From the NCBI GenBank assembly GCA_029582155.1, contig CM055901.1, positions 2,000,001-2,064,000 of the forward strand: a stretch of 64,000 nucleotides of DNA, read 5' to 3'. Both the position numbers and the translations under genes were made by a program. Positions 12,328 to 23,358 of the stretch are shown in pieces. The DNA comes from Panopea generosa. Lineage: Eukaryota; Mollusca; Bivalvia; Adapedonta; Hiatellidae. A model generated the notes under the pieces. The model made no database searches, had not been told where the DNA came from, and worked only from the letters and a program-made list of their open reading frames with translations. Every line of letters starts with the position of its first letter. The stretch's first letter is position 1.

Positions 12328-12427
12328 CCGGGCCCAGTTTCTCGAAAATACTTAAGTCTGCTATTTTACTTAAACTCAAATAGTGTGCTCAATTTAAGTA
12401 TAAGTATTTTTGTGAAACCGGGGCCTG
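12328..12427. mobile_element. 100-bp MITE-like element
   Basis: Terminal inverted repeats: CGGGCCCAGTTTCTCGAAAA at the left and, read from the right on the other strand, CAGGCCCCGGTTTCACAAAA. Both continue into ATACTTAA / ATACTTATACTTAA, so almost the whole element can fold into a hairpin. Confidence 0.75.
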
Positions 12428-12475
12428 GACACATCAATGTTTGATAAGAAAACAAAGATGTTGTTTCGGAGATGT

Positions 12476-12683
12476 TGGCTCGGCGAAAGTTAAGTTGCTT
12501 TTCATGGATGACTGGAACACCACACATATCTCAAACTACTTATCTAGTCCAGGGAAATCTCTATTTCGATGTATACACATATACATGTATGGTATGATAT
12601 TGAGCAATACTTGGCTCGAACATAACCTTTACTTTAACTATTTTGTACAGTCTCGTCGGGTTCGAGCCATCGAAGTTTTACTG
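12476..12683. mobile_element. MITE-like element, CAGTAGAAC family, copy 1
   Basis: Shares ATGACTGGAACACCA, ATACATGTATGGTATGATAT and CTTGGCTCGAACATAACC with the better copy at 18903-19099. The right end reads TTCGAGCCATCGAAGTTTTA then CTG and TA. The left inverted repeat is decayed. Confidence 0.75.
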
Positions 12684-13880
12684 TAATCTAATTAGCATTT
12701 AATGAAATACGAACCCATACTTGAATTGTATGTATTTTAAGTGTTTTTTTTTCATTCGGTTATGAAAGCCTTAACATTGTAGAACTAATCCGTGCAAGCT
12801 CCTCAATTTGGCAATGGCTTATCATATCAGTTTATATCATTATTTTTTAATCGCGTACTTGCATCCGACTGAACTATAGCTAGACATAACTATACACACT
12901 ACTTAAACCTTAACTCTTCTTTATACAAATTAAGTCACCATTTGTACGATAAAAACTGGATGTTCCATCGGTTAGATTCATTGATGCTTATACCATTCAA
13001 ATAATCCATTTTAGGAAATTTGAGTATAAAAAAGTACATTCTTTATTAAAAAAGATTAAAGTAAACCATGTACTTAATTTCTAAACACTTGATATATTTC
13101 TGTTGCTTTCTGTCATGTCTAGCCCAGCAGTCATTCCCACACTGCAATGAAATAAACAAACAACAAAGTGCGCAAATTAACAATATGCATTCAGCTTAGA
13201 CAATGTGCATATTAATGGTTCAGTATTCGACATTATGGTCTCTTTGCAAGCAAATATGATATACCAGTACGAACTTTAATATATATTTGTATCGATCTAA
13301 CACTGAAGCATTTGTAGCCCGTCGTTCATAATGGATGCAAGCGGCTGCGTGCGTAGGAGGCAAGTTTTCAGATATCTTCAACAGAACATTTACCACCACC
13401 GGAGCAAAATTCTACATCATTATAATTCGGCGTGGTAAGCATTTTCTCAGTTAGACAATCGATAGACAGTCCTCTCTTCGGAAACTTGACGTTAATGTGG
13501 GCTGGCAGTGAGCGAAATGATATAGCTAAAGAACGGATACGGCATAAAACAGACAAGGCAATAAAATATACTATGTCTATGTGTAAAGTTCAAAGCAACA
13601 TAACCAGTAAATTTTAACCATTAAATGCAATAAAAACACATTTATAATTGTAATATTTAGCATAACTTGAGACTCTCTTGATCATTACTGGCGCGAAATA
13701 CCGGTAGGCATCATAAAAAAGACTATGTACTTAAACTCGTTATTATTTGACTTTGACCTAACACGTGTTGTAAACTTAATAGTTTGGTCCATCCAATCTC
13801 GACAATATCCGCTTCGTTAGTTTACATATTTCGTGTAGTTAATAATATATTTATGTTTTATTGTTTTTCTAAACTAGCGA
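12684..13880. other. Region without a supported gene
   Basis: At 13368-13617 open frames of about 60 codons overlap on both strands in a locally GC-richer patch (CCACCACCGGAGC, GGAAACTTGACG). The minus frame ends FCSGGGKCSVEDI and the plus frame has WAGSERNDIAKE, faintly like an RNase H end of a LINE. Neither is convincing. Confidence 0.35.
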
Positions 13881-14085
13881 AGAAGCTAATTTGCATACTG
13901 AGGAGTAAATATATATTTAAAAAAACGGAGAAGTATGAGATTATAAATATAAAAATGTTCAGAAATTTCCGGGCATCATCGATAAAAAAAGTGCAATTTA
14001 CTGCAACGATAGGCATATGTAAGAATGTCATCAGTAAGGAAGTTAATTTGCATACTGGCCAGTAAATTTATATTTATATTTAAAA
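13881..14085. repeat. Direct repeat pair, TAATTTGCATACTG
   Basis: GAAGCTAATTTGCATACTGA at 13881 and GAAGTTAATTTGCATACTGG at about 14038. Each is followed by an AGTAAAT[A/T]TATATTTA-type stretch and A-rich sequence. The offset is about 157 bp. It abuts the 45-bp array to the right. Confidence 0.7.
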
Positions 14086-14109
14086 ACGATTTATTCATGA
14101 GTAAGATTT

Positions 14110-14775
14110 GAAGTACATAATTATATTAGCTATAATAAATCCAAGGCCTTGCAATGCGTACATATTGTCCCATTGGAGCAAGAAGGTACCAAGTGCCTTC
14201 TTATTTTATATACACTTGGTACCTTATTGCACCAACGAGGCGAATTATTATTATATTGGCTATTATAAATCCAAGGCCTTGCAATGTGTACATAATTATA
14301 TTGGATATAATAAATCCAAGACCTTGCAATGCGTACATAATTATATTGGCTATAATAAATCCAATGCGTACATTTTGTCCCATTGGTGCAAGAAGGTACC
14401 AAGTGCCTTCTTATTTTATATACATTTGGTACCTTATTGCACCAATGGGGCGAATTATTATTATATTTGCTATTATAAATCCAAGGCCTTGCAATGCGTA
14501 CATAATTATATTGGCTATAATACATCCAAGACCTTGCAATGCGTACATAATTATATTGGCTATAATAAATCCAAGACCTTGCAATGCGTACATAATTATA
14601 TTGGCTATAATACATCCAAGACCATGCAATGCGTACATAATTATATTGGCTATAATAAATCCAAGACATTGCAATGCGTACATAATTATATTGGCTATAA
14701 CAAATCCAAGACCTTGCAATGCGTACATAATTATATTGGCTATAATAAATCCAAGACCTTGCAATGCATGCACAA
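14110..14775. repeat. 45-bp minisatellite with two embedded fold-back elements
   Basis: The unit carries ATTATATTGGCTATAATAAA, CCAAGACCTTGCAATGCGTA and CATA: 45 bp, or 15 codons, so one plus frame stays open for 248 codons with a repeated CVHNYIGYNKSKTLQ motif. Two arms-and-loop elements of about 72 bp interrupt it at 14169-14240 and 14379-14452, exactly 210 bp apart. In the second, CCATTGGTGCAAGAAGGTAC pairs with GTACCTTATTGCACCAATGG with one mismatch. The 210-bp spacing shows that a larger block (hairpin plus monomers) was itself duplicated. Confidence 0.93.
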
Positions 14776-15101
14776 GTTGTTATTTTTTTACATAAATATC
14801 TTTAGCAACTGGCTATGTTACATTAACAGTAGAAATCAAAATTATGTATTGTGATCACGTTACATCTTTCGAGTTGTTTTTAATATACTTATGTTTTATT
14901 GTTTTCCAGATATGGAAAAAACAATGATGGGTGTGTGTTATATCACTATGTGTTGTTTCGTTACTAATAGTGAATATAAGTCATTGCAAATTGTCGTCTG
15001 CAAAACAAGCTGATATTGCTGAAGAATAAAGTGATAACTATTAGTCACTATTTCAGTTATATCAAGTTATTTAAATGTGTATGTCGTTTTGTTTAAATGT
15101 T

Positions 15102-15345
15102 TAGCGTCACTTTTATCCCATAGAGAATTAACAGTTAACAGCTGGTAAATCTTTCCTGGGACACTTGAAGGTTAACCAGTACTCTAGCATATCAGTCTCC
15201 ACGATTTTCCCACTTGAATCAGCAATGAGACTCGAATGATCATAAGATGGAATATCAAACATCATTCATCAAGTAGATTGTGACCGAGTGGAAATTTGAA
15301 TCAATTGATACATTTAGTAAGACGAGCTACCAACTGAGCAAACAG
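15102..15345 (-). mobile_element. SINE, family B, minus-strand copy
   Basis: Read on the minus strand: a degenerate tRNA-like head at about 15345-15280, CATTGCTGATTCAAGTGGGA, then AGAGTACTGGTTAACC, TCCCAGGAAAG, and a tail GTGACGCTAAAC at about 15113-15102. The order of blocks matches 17306-17561. Confidence 0.8.
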
Positions 15346-16244
15346 GACACCCGAAGAAATCACTGGCAGTTTTTGGAGATATATGATTAAACAAAATGAC
15401 GAAATTTTACACAAAACATAAACACAGTTCATAATATTACAATATCAATTTCTCATTTTTATTTTTAGATTAATTTAAACTGCAAACAATGTATATTATA
15501 ATAAGTTAAATTTCTTATTTGATGTTTATTTAATAAAGACATTTATCTTTTTTGCCATAATGTGTAATAACCAATTGTAATAACATACTGTACCTCATCA
15601 AGCTTTTGATCATGTATATCTGTTATTAAGTGTATCTGCGAGTGTTAGTGCAGTGGTGTAGCACTTTGCAATTGAAATGTCAAGTGTCCTGTATGCTTTA
15701 CTCTATTTAATATTGATATACTTTTGTATTTTTTTTGTATTTTTTTTTTTTGCTACTCATGTTCATATTTATATGTTCTTTATGTAATAACATATATGTC
15801 GCTCTCCGCTAATGGAGGAAATAAAGAATATATATATCGTAAATGCTAATAAATAAGCACTTTTCTTACCTTTATCACTCTTATAAACATTGAATATTTT
15901 CTTACAATTTAGATATTGAACATACATGCCAACATCAGTTTGTATTCTTTCGTATCGGTGATTCTTTTCCTGGAAAAAAAAACAATGCTAACTTTTATAA
16001 AAGAGTTTCTTATATCAAAAGCTTAGGTAAAATTGATTGAGTTGCACTTAATGCACTGATAAACGAATTTAATACTATTCTCTAACAATTAAAACGCAAA
16101 CAATAACACTTCTACGTAACAGTACGTTTAACATGGAATGGAATAGCTTTTTTAAAAAAAATATATATAATTACCGGATACTTATCTTTGTTTCTAGCTT
16201 GTGATGATTGATTCTTACTTTAATTCATTGCAATAAAGACAAAA
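15346..16244. other. AT-rich spacer
   Basis: A T-run at about 15728-15751 and an A-run at 15974-15982. No gene or element recognised. Confidence 0.5.
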
Positions 16245-16330
16245 TAGGGGGATAGTGCTGTGAATAGAGTTTTTTTTTCAGCCCACTCTTGAGATCGCAG
16301 GTTCGATTCCCCAGCTCGACCCGATGTCCT
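16245..16330 (+). mobile_element. tRNA-like SINE head, isolated
   Basis: GATCGCAGGTTCGATTCCCC at about 16290-16309 contains a good B box (GGTTCGATTCC). The upstream part, with a T-run, has no clean A box, and the acceptor arms do not pair. The body and tail are not recognisable. Confidence 0.5.
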
Positions 16331-17293
16331 CTCAAATGTAACCATAAGTAGTGGTTCTATACAAGAAGCGGACGCAATAGCAGTTCATATAATTTATTGT
16401 TTAGCCTGTGCAAACACACGTGTAAACAGGAAGTATGATGCTTGTTTTATAAAGATGTATTAAACCAGTGTGCTTGAAGTGCGTGTGTTAATATAGGTTA
16501 CAGGAAGCAACAGTTGCTTGTTATAGAGAATGAAATATACAAATATTTGAGTTAGGTATGCCCTAATGTTAATGAACTCGTTGTTAACACCTTCCTAGAA
16601 CTAATAACACTACGTCAAAGTGTGGGGCGACCTTAACCGGTCGCCGCTCAGCCAACAACACTGCTGTAGTGATAGTCAGTTATATCAGATGAAATAATCC
16701 CGTGTAAACACAATGTGCAATTTTAAATTATTAAATTTTAAAAAGGGCAATAAAACTTTATATCACAAAATTAATTTGTATTTAGCAGAATACATAGTGC
16801 ATCCCTTCTTGCAGTTCTTTGACAGAGTGACAAACGAAATCATATCCATATTCGGTGAGTTCGGCTTATCTATAACGACATTTGCATATTTTGCATTTGA
16901 CAGAAACGATCGGAATCACGGTGGTATTCATAACAAGTGCAATCACGATATTGCTTCCTAAATTCAAAACGCAATGAGCATATTACATATAAACTGTGCT
17001 TAAATGAATAGTAATGTATGGTCAGTATAAGCGTGTTGTCTAGCGACCGGAAGAGGATAATTTAATACGTCATTGGTCAAAGCATTACATCAGCTTATGC
17101 TTAGAAGAGATTATTCGTCTAGAGATTTTAGCATAAATTGTATAAGTTGTAGGTATTTAGTTCACAATCAATGTAAAACAAAACTATTTAACTTGAACTT
17201 TTATGTCGACTCCAAACTTGTTTAGAGTACTATCTTTTGTAATATAGTAACTTAAGTTGCTGAAAGCAAGTGGTCGATCTATACGAAACCGTT
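16331..17293. other. Region with one candidate micro-exon
   Basis: No established gene. An acceptor-like CCCTTCTTGCAG ends at 16814 and a donor-like G|GTGAGTT starts at 16855, enclosing 40 bp with an open frame. Splice-like pairs this short occur by chance. Confidence 0.2.
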
Positions 17294-17305
17294 TCCATCG
17301 CCTAA

Positions 17306-17561
17306 GTCTGACTATCAATCCAGGGGTCGTGAGTTAGAATCCCCCGCCCAGCAACAGTCTCTGTGATGATTGATATACGACATTGTGCCTCATTATCATT
17401 CGTTTCTCACCACTGATTCAAGTGGGAAAGTTATAAGTTACTTACGGAGACGGGGTGTGCTCGAGTACTGGTTAATCCCAGGAAACAGTGGTTAGGTTAA
17501 CTGATCGTCTGTTAGCCCTCGATGGCATAAAATGACGCTAAATATTCAATCAATCAATCAA
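17306..17561 (+). mobile_element. SINE, family B, with perfect target-site duplication
   Basis: The 12-bp TCCATCGCCTAA occurs at 17294-17305 and again at 17562-17573, directly flanking the element. The left end starts inside the tRNA-like head, after the A box, so the copy is 5'-truncated; GTCGTGAGTTAGAATCCC is the degenerate B box. The body includes CTGATTCAAGTGGGAAAG and GTGCTCGAGTACTGGTTAAT. The tail is ATGACGCTAAATATT followed by (CAAT)n. Confidence 0.95.
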
Positions 17562-17573
17562 TCCATCGCCTAA

Positions 17574-18288
17574 CCAACGTAAGTATAATATGTATAGCTA
17601 GTATACACAATTATCAGTAGTTAAAGCGCCGTATACGTCACGGCCTTTATACACATCCAATCAGTTGCATTCTCAAGGATCAAGTTACTTGAACTTATCT
17701 ATTGTTCCATCGCAAGCGCTACCTATAACCCGTTTGTCTAGTAATTAATTTGACTTATTTGCATGAGTAACACCATTGTATAGTAAGATATTCAGAAGAG
17801 AGACTTTGTATAAGCTTTCTTCTTCTTAATTCTGTTGTTATATATTCGCTGTATATCGAATATATGTATATGTTTTATGCTGATAACAAATTAATATTGT
17901 TTATACCAAGTTGCTGTTTTTCGTGTTTTGTGGGTCAAATGTGTTGGGATAAATGTGGATATGGCGGCCGTCAAACGTCCAGTAATGTTATCATAGCTAG
18001 TTACTCGGGCAATGTTGCTCAAAATAAAATACCACTTCAAGGCTTAAGTAATCGGAGTAGCCCGAGGAGTGCCGAACATCGTATTTTCTCGCGTGAATAG
18101 AATTTCAATAAAGATGAGGCTGTTGTGTGTCTGTGTTTCGTAATGTTCTTCCTGCGGCGGATCCTTTTTACAGATGATACTAAATTTGTCTCCGTATATT
18201 TTCTATTTTAAAATCTTAAATCTAAAGTATAGTGAACAGTGTACAATTACAAAACTGTTTAATATGCTCCAAAAACTTCAATGGTTCT
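17574..18288. other. Spacer with one GC-richer patch
   Basis: At 17940-18100 local CpG content rises (GGATATGGCGGCCGTC, CGGAGTAGCCCGAGGAGTGC, TTTCTCGCGTG) and a plus frame of 78 codons is open. No domain is seen. A promoter or CpG relic is possible but unsupported. Confidence 0.3.
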
Positions 18289-18299
18289 CGCATACCATA

Positions 18300-18616
18300 A
18301 ATACCGCAGCGGTAATCCAGACGTGAAGCCTCTATCTCGCATGCGGAAGATCACGGATACGATTCCCGGCCGGTTTATATCAAATACTTGAACTTCGTAC
18401 GAGAGGATTTCTTACTTGTCACTTAGTATTTAGATGATGTTCTAGATCTGGTCGGCCCGGTGTCAGTATAATGTGACTGGGTGGGGTATCATGCCATGTG
18501 TCTGCGGCATGATTCCCTTAGTGTATCAGCGCTTATTATACTGTTTCAAATAGAACGAACGCGATATAACAAATGCATTGCTGAAAGTGACACTAAACAC
18601 CATACGACAACAGCAA
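18300..18616 (+). mobile_element. SINE, family A, older copy
   Basis: The tRNA-like head contains ATCTCGCATGCGGAAGATCA and ACGATTCCCGG. The central domain contains GTCAGTATAATGTGACTGGG and TGTCTGCGGCATGATTC. The tail is GACACTAAACACCATACGAC with AACA triplets. Flanks CGCATACCATA (18289-18299) and CGCATCCCATA (18617-18627) are a likely 11-bp target-site duplication with one mismatch. Confidence 0.9.
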
Positions 18617-18902
18617 CGCATCCCATATTCTTAGCTTAAAAACAAATATGACATTTTAAACAGTTAAATACTAAATTCTAAACGTTTTTAAATTGTTTGA
18701 TCTAAATGTAAATAGTGGTAGAAAAAGTACATTTAAAAAGTCATTAAATCTGTACAAGTATGTTATGAAGAAATGTTATTAAAGATTTAAAGATAAGACT
18801 ATTGAATTACAGTACACAATTATATCTTGTATAATGGAGCAACTGTTAACACAGATGAACAAGAATTTATATAAAATCATCACGATATAGAATTTAATAC
18901 TA

Positions 18903-19099
18903 CAGTAGAACTTCGTTGGCTCGAACACGGATGGCTGGAACACCATACATAGTTTGAACCACTTATCGGTTTTGGCCTTATTCCTTTTTCGTTGTTTATA
19001 CATGTACATGTAGGGTATAATGTTGATGAAAACTTGGCTCGAACAACCCTTAACTCGAACTATTTTATCCAGTCCCGTCGACCCATCGAAGTCCTACTG
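18903..19099. mobile_element. MITE-like element, CAGTAGAAC family, best copy
   Basis: Left end CAGTAGAACTTCGTTGGCTC; the right end read on the other strand is CAGTAGGACTTCGATGGGTC. The left flank is TA. The 5'-CAGT...ACTG-3' ends next to TA are typical of non-autonomous Tc1/mariner/pogo-type elements. No transposase is present. Confidence 0.85.
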
Positions 19100-19441
19100 T
19101 GTATTATTGTCACACCAGATACATGCGTTATAACAACAGAGAGACGCAATACCCTTAGAGCTTCTGTCTTTGAGTTTCCGGGACTGTGAAACATCATTTA
19201 CCTCGTCATAGGTTTAGCCAGCAAGATCTGAAATAACAACTGATTATTACACTGGGGCTAAGCAAATGCACAATTTTAAGTTATACAGCTGATTTTAAAC
19301 ACAGCGTATAAAATATTTAAATACAGTTGTAGTTGTGACGCAAAAAATTAAATATTGTACTTATGTTCAAAGATCTAATTATGTGAATTCTCTTTTTTCT
19401 GTGTTGTGTTTACTACAGGCAATTTACTACATTATAACAAA

Positions 19442-19765
19442 GTCCGCGGCGTGGTCTATTGGTAGAGCGTCCGCCTCGCATGCGGAAGGTCGTGGGTTCA
19501 ATCCCCGGTCGGATCATACCAAAGACTTTAAAGATGGTACTAGAAGTTTCCTCGCTTGACGCTCAGCATTAAGAGGAGAGTTCTAGGTCTGGTCGGCCTG
19601 GTGTCAGTATAATGTGACTGGGTGGGGTATCATACCATGTGTCTGCGGCATGATACTTTAGTGTGACCGCGCTTAGAATAGTGTCTCAAGTAGACACCGT
19701 CGCGATATGACTGAAAAATTGTTGAAAGCGACGCTAAACACCATACAACAATAACAACAACAACA
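19442..19765 (+). mobile_element. SINE, family A, with perfect 13-bp target-site duplication
   Basis: The tRNA-like head (19442-19515) has an A box TGGTCTATTGGTAGAG, an anticodon stem-loop CCGCCTCGCATGCGG whose loop would read CGC, and a B box GGTTCAATCCC. The acceptor stem pairs only partly, so it is not a tRNA gene. The conserved central domain GTCAGTATAATGTGACTGGG, TGTCTGCGGCATGATAC is followed by the tail GCGACGCTAAACACCATAC and (CAA)n. ACATTATAACAAA flanks it at 19429-19441 and 19766-19778. The central block may be one of the named metazoan SINE domains, but I cannot say which. Confidence 0.96.
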
Positions 19766-19778
19766 ACATTATAACAAA

Positions 19779-20889
19779 ATAGCTTTTCCGTTTAACTGCC
19801 ATTTATCCTAATGTAAAATAACCCAATAGTTATCTTTTACTCAATGAAAGAGTCCAAAAGGTCGAAAAGTTATAGTATGTACCATTTTGTTTAGATATTT
19901 GTAGCATTATAGACTCAAATTTGGAAACTAAATGTGTCATTTACTTAAATATGTTTATAGAATTATACGTCAGCATTTCTTTCATAGAAACACATTTACA
20001 AAGTGAAACATAAGACTTGCATGTATTCGTATAACTTATATTTGTATAGGGTAGAATTATAGTCTTGAAAGATTTTCTACAAATGTCTCTGCCGTTATCC
20101 ATAAAGCATGTCACAAACACTATATGAGTCACTGATGATGAGTTCACCCTTGTGAATTTTATAGCAAATTAACTTCGTTATACGCATGGTATTTTAAATA
20201 TTCACTAAGTTCTCTAATTCCATATAAGTGAGGAAAATAGGCAGTTTTCAGTATTCAGTATTTTATTTTTCTAAGAAACTTTTCATTAAACTGATCTACT
20301 GAACTCAATGTGTTTATATAAACTTCTATAACTGCCTCACATACTACAGAAACTATAGCATCAGGAGATATCAAGCATACATTAATTTGTTGCGCCATGC
20401 ATTAAGTATTTCCAATTAAATGTTATAGTTCGAACGTTGCATTTATATTGTATTTGGAGATATCAATAGCAGCTAAATATTGGCGTCATGCTATGCTGAA
20501 ACACAAACATTTAACTTGCGTACTACGCTACTTACGTTCAGTTACTGCGTCTTTGTATTTTCCTGTGGTCTTTACATTAATTGTGTCCTCGGATGCTTCA
20601 TCATATCAGATTCAATAATGTCCATATTCAAATACATGCCTATACAATTAGACCTGATGCAAATGACTTCTTTATCTAACCATCGTAGCAGCTAACTCCA
20701 CGGATAAACCATGTATCGTCATTTTCATGTCTCTACATTTCCTCCAGGTTATCGATTCACCATGAACTAGTCTTTACGAGCGAATTTAATGGAATCCCAA
20801 TAGAAACAGTCTTAATTACTTCTATTCAGAGAGCAACCCTACAATATCGTATATTTTATTTATGGCTTCAAATGCTGCAGTGCCGTCCA
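19779..20889. other. Spacer with a possible coding-like stretch at its right end
   Basis: Mostly plain AT-rich sequence. At about 20749-20895 an acceptor-like TTTCCTCCAG is followed by a ~49-codon open frame and a GTAAGC donor-like site near 20910, but the translation shows no known domain and the stretch adjoins the 57-bp array. Confidence 0.3.
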
Positions 20890-20904
20890 GATGGGAATGT
20901 GCTT

Positions 20905-21325
20905 ATTTGTAAGCTACACATATTCTTTGAAATAGATGATTAAAAAGTTGCACAAGATTGTAAGTGTCCTACACAAATAATCTTTGGAATAGATGATTAA
21001 AGAAATGCATAAGATTGTAAGTGTCCTACACAAATAATCTTTGGAAAAGACGATTAAAGAAATGCATAAGATTGTAAGTGTCCTACACAAATAATCTTTG
21101 GAATAGATGATTAAAGAAATGCATAAGATTGTAAGTGTCCTACACAAATAATCTTTGGAATAGATGATTAAAGAAATGCATAAGATTGTAAGTGTCCTAC
21201 ACAAATAATCTTTGGAATAGATGAATAAAGAAATGCATAATATTGTAAGTGTCCTACACAAATAATCTTTGAAATAGACGGCAATAGAAATGCATAAGAT
21301 TGTTCGTGTTCTACTCAGTAAACGA
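20905..21325. repeat. 57-bp minisatellite
   Basis: About seven copies of a unit beginning GTAAGTGTCCTACACAAATA and containing ATCTTTGGAATAGATGATTA and AGAAATGCATAAGATT. Offsets between copies are 57 bp (for example 20960 and 21017). Fifty-seven bp is 19 codons, so the minus strand stays open for 144 codons with a repeated YSKDYLCRTLTILCISLII pattern. Inner copies are nearly identical; the first and last are diverged. Confidence 0.95.
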
Positions 21326-21953
21326 TTGACCTTTGCAAAGGTAGACAATTTACTCTCAAATGTTATGACATCAAACTGAAAAGGTCACAAACTTTTTTTA
21401 TAAATAACAAATGTTTATCCAACTGTTCTTCAAACCAAAATAAAACATTGCAAATGAATGCGTTGATAACGGGGAAAAAGTTGGCAGTTTGAAAATGACA
21501 AAGATTATAGAGAAAATCCTTCCTTAGTGTAAAAATAACAATTATATATGCACTTTTAAACAATATAAGAGATACATATCACATTGGGTAGCGCTTAGAA
21601 TTAAACCAAATGATGATTCCCTAGTGTTTACCTTGTTAGTGACTGATCCAAGGAAGTCATCCCTGTAATAGTTTTGTCTTATGTGTGTATGGTATAAACA
21701 TTATAGTTAGTTTATGCGTAATTGTTGGGTTTTTTTTGTTGTGATGGCTGTTCATTTGAACGTTATGTTTCCTGTCGGAACACACATTTTGTTTTAGTTT
21801 GACAGATAATTGTATCAAAATATGTTCATCACAAGACTCGTCCATCAAGCGTATAAATACACACCTTTCTACAAATACACCACCAAGTACAACTATGTCT
21901 GCAGCTATATTTAAACTCTGGTGCCATTAACAAAACAAAACTAGTTGTACATG
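21326..21953. other. Spacer, nothing recognised
   Basis: AT-rich; no repeat or coding signal beyond short chance frames. Confidence 0.5.
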
Positions 21954-21955
21954 TA

Positions 21956-22131
21956 CAGTCAAACCTGTGTAAGTGGCCACCTCTATTAAGCAGCCACTTG
22001 TCTTAACCAGCTTCATTTGCGATTTCCTTTTCCTATGCTGTCAGTAAATCAACCTGTATTAAGCAACAACCTGTGTTAAAGGGCCACTTTTATTCCTTCC
22101 CTTTACTGGATGCTTAATACAGGTTTGACTG
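21956..22131. mobile_element. MITE-like element, CAGTCAAACC family, intact copy
   Basis: Left end CAGTCAAACCTGTGTAAGTG; right end read on the other strand CAGTCAAACCTGTATTAAGC. Both sides are flanked by TA (21954-55 and 22132-33), as expected for a TA target duplication. The inside repeats the theme TATTAAGCAGCCACTTGTCT / TATTAAGCAACAACCTGTG, so there are also internal sub-repeats. Confidence 0.92.
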
Positions 22132-22133
22132 TA

Positions 22134-23358
22134 TTTCCAAATAAAAACCTTACCGAGTGAGTATTACTGTTTTACACATTGACTCAAAGTCAAGACTAAA
22201 GTATCACCTTTAGAAGTTTATATTTACCATATTTAAGCTTTTACTTTGTACTCTTTCACAGACAACTAGATATACATTGTTTGATATAAAAGGTTTTAAA
22301 TTGGGTAGAGTATTGAATGCATAAATGACCTATTTTCAGTCAGGACAACCTAAGTGATACTGTTTTCATATTGAAACTGTTATATTAAACTGCTAACTTG
22401 AACATATTCAAGGACTATAGATATACTGAATAATGTAATATACAGCTCTTAAATGCCAAGTGCATGTCACTTTGAAATTTTTCAAAGACTATCAAGTTCG
22501 TTTGAATGTCATGAGACACATAAGTAAAATATATCAAAGACTTTTAAGTAAACACAAAGCTTTTTAAATAAACAACTTTTTTCAATCAAATACATATGTA
22601 AAATCTTCTTTACTCAAAAGCAACACGAATACATAAAAACGGTAAGGTGAAAGTGTATAAAGGAGTCTGTAATTCGATCGCCTTCCTTGCAATTTGAATC
22701 ATATAAATGACAAATCTATAGACATACATGTCTTGTGAATGTAAAGCAATCATTCACAATTAATTCAGAGACGCATCACAACGTGGAAGCTCCATCATTC
22801 ATACAAAAGGCAATTGCCTTCATGTCAAATGCACGCAGGAGCATAATAAAGCAGGCGGAAATAATTTGCATACTGAGCTAGGAAACCAGATTAATTGTTT
22901 AGGAAAACGTGGATAGATTCCGAGTGTGTTGATTTTATCGCAAATCGTCACAAAGGAATCCCTTAATTGATTTGATTTTCATACATGTGTGATTCTGCAT
23001 GGTGTAGCATGTAAGATCTGCTATTATTTTTATAGCAGAACAAATACAAAGAAATACAATTAGCTCAAGAGACATAAAATGCAGTTTTTAGTGCTTTACT
23101 GTTTTGTCAAATCGATTGCGTATGCTAATACTTCCATTTTTGAAATAACATCACATTTCTAACTGTAATATTAAAGGCACAATGTGTTTAAAGTGTGAAA
23201 TATAAGATAAAAAATGTATATTTACATTTGATTTCAATGAACTTATTTTAACTGTTGAAAATGCATCTTCAAAGAAACATTGTAACAAAAGGTGATTATA
23301 TGAACAACCAATATATACAATTTAAAACAATTCAATATAAAAACCGACAAAACCTTAC
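22134..23358. other. Probable intron of the minus-strand gene
   Basis: Lies just downstream (minus strand) of the splice donor of the exon at 23359-23510. Contains a 14-bp perfect palindrome AAGGCAATTGCCTT (22807-22820). A possible acceptor CTGGTTTCCTAG on the minus strand near 22890 is followed by short open frames, but no convincing next exon was found. Confidence 0.35.

Noticed and set aside
13368..13617. RNase H-like end of a LINE (plus) or a Cys-containing C-terminus (minus)
   Set aside because: Both strands are open over the same patch and neither shows enough motif residues to choose.
14108..14854. The longest open frame in the window (248 codons)
   Set aside because: It is produced by a 45-bp tandem repeat with no stop in that frame; other frames on both strands are open for the same reason.
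19442..19515. Functional tRNA-Ala (CGC) gene
   Set aside because: The acceptor stem pairs only partly, and the sequence continues into a SINE body and tail with a flanking target duplication.
20749..20910. Exon between TTTCCTCCAG and GTAAGC on the plus strand
   Set aside because: The translation is not recognisable and the donor lies at the edge of the 57-bp array, whose unit itself contains GTAAGT.
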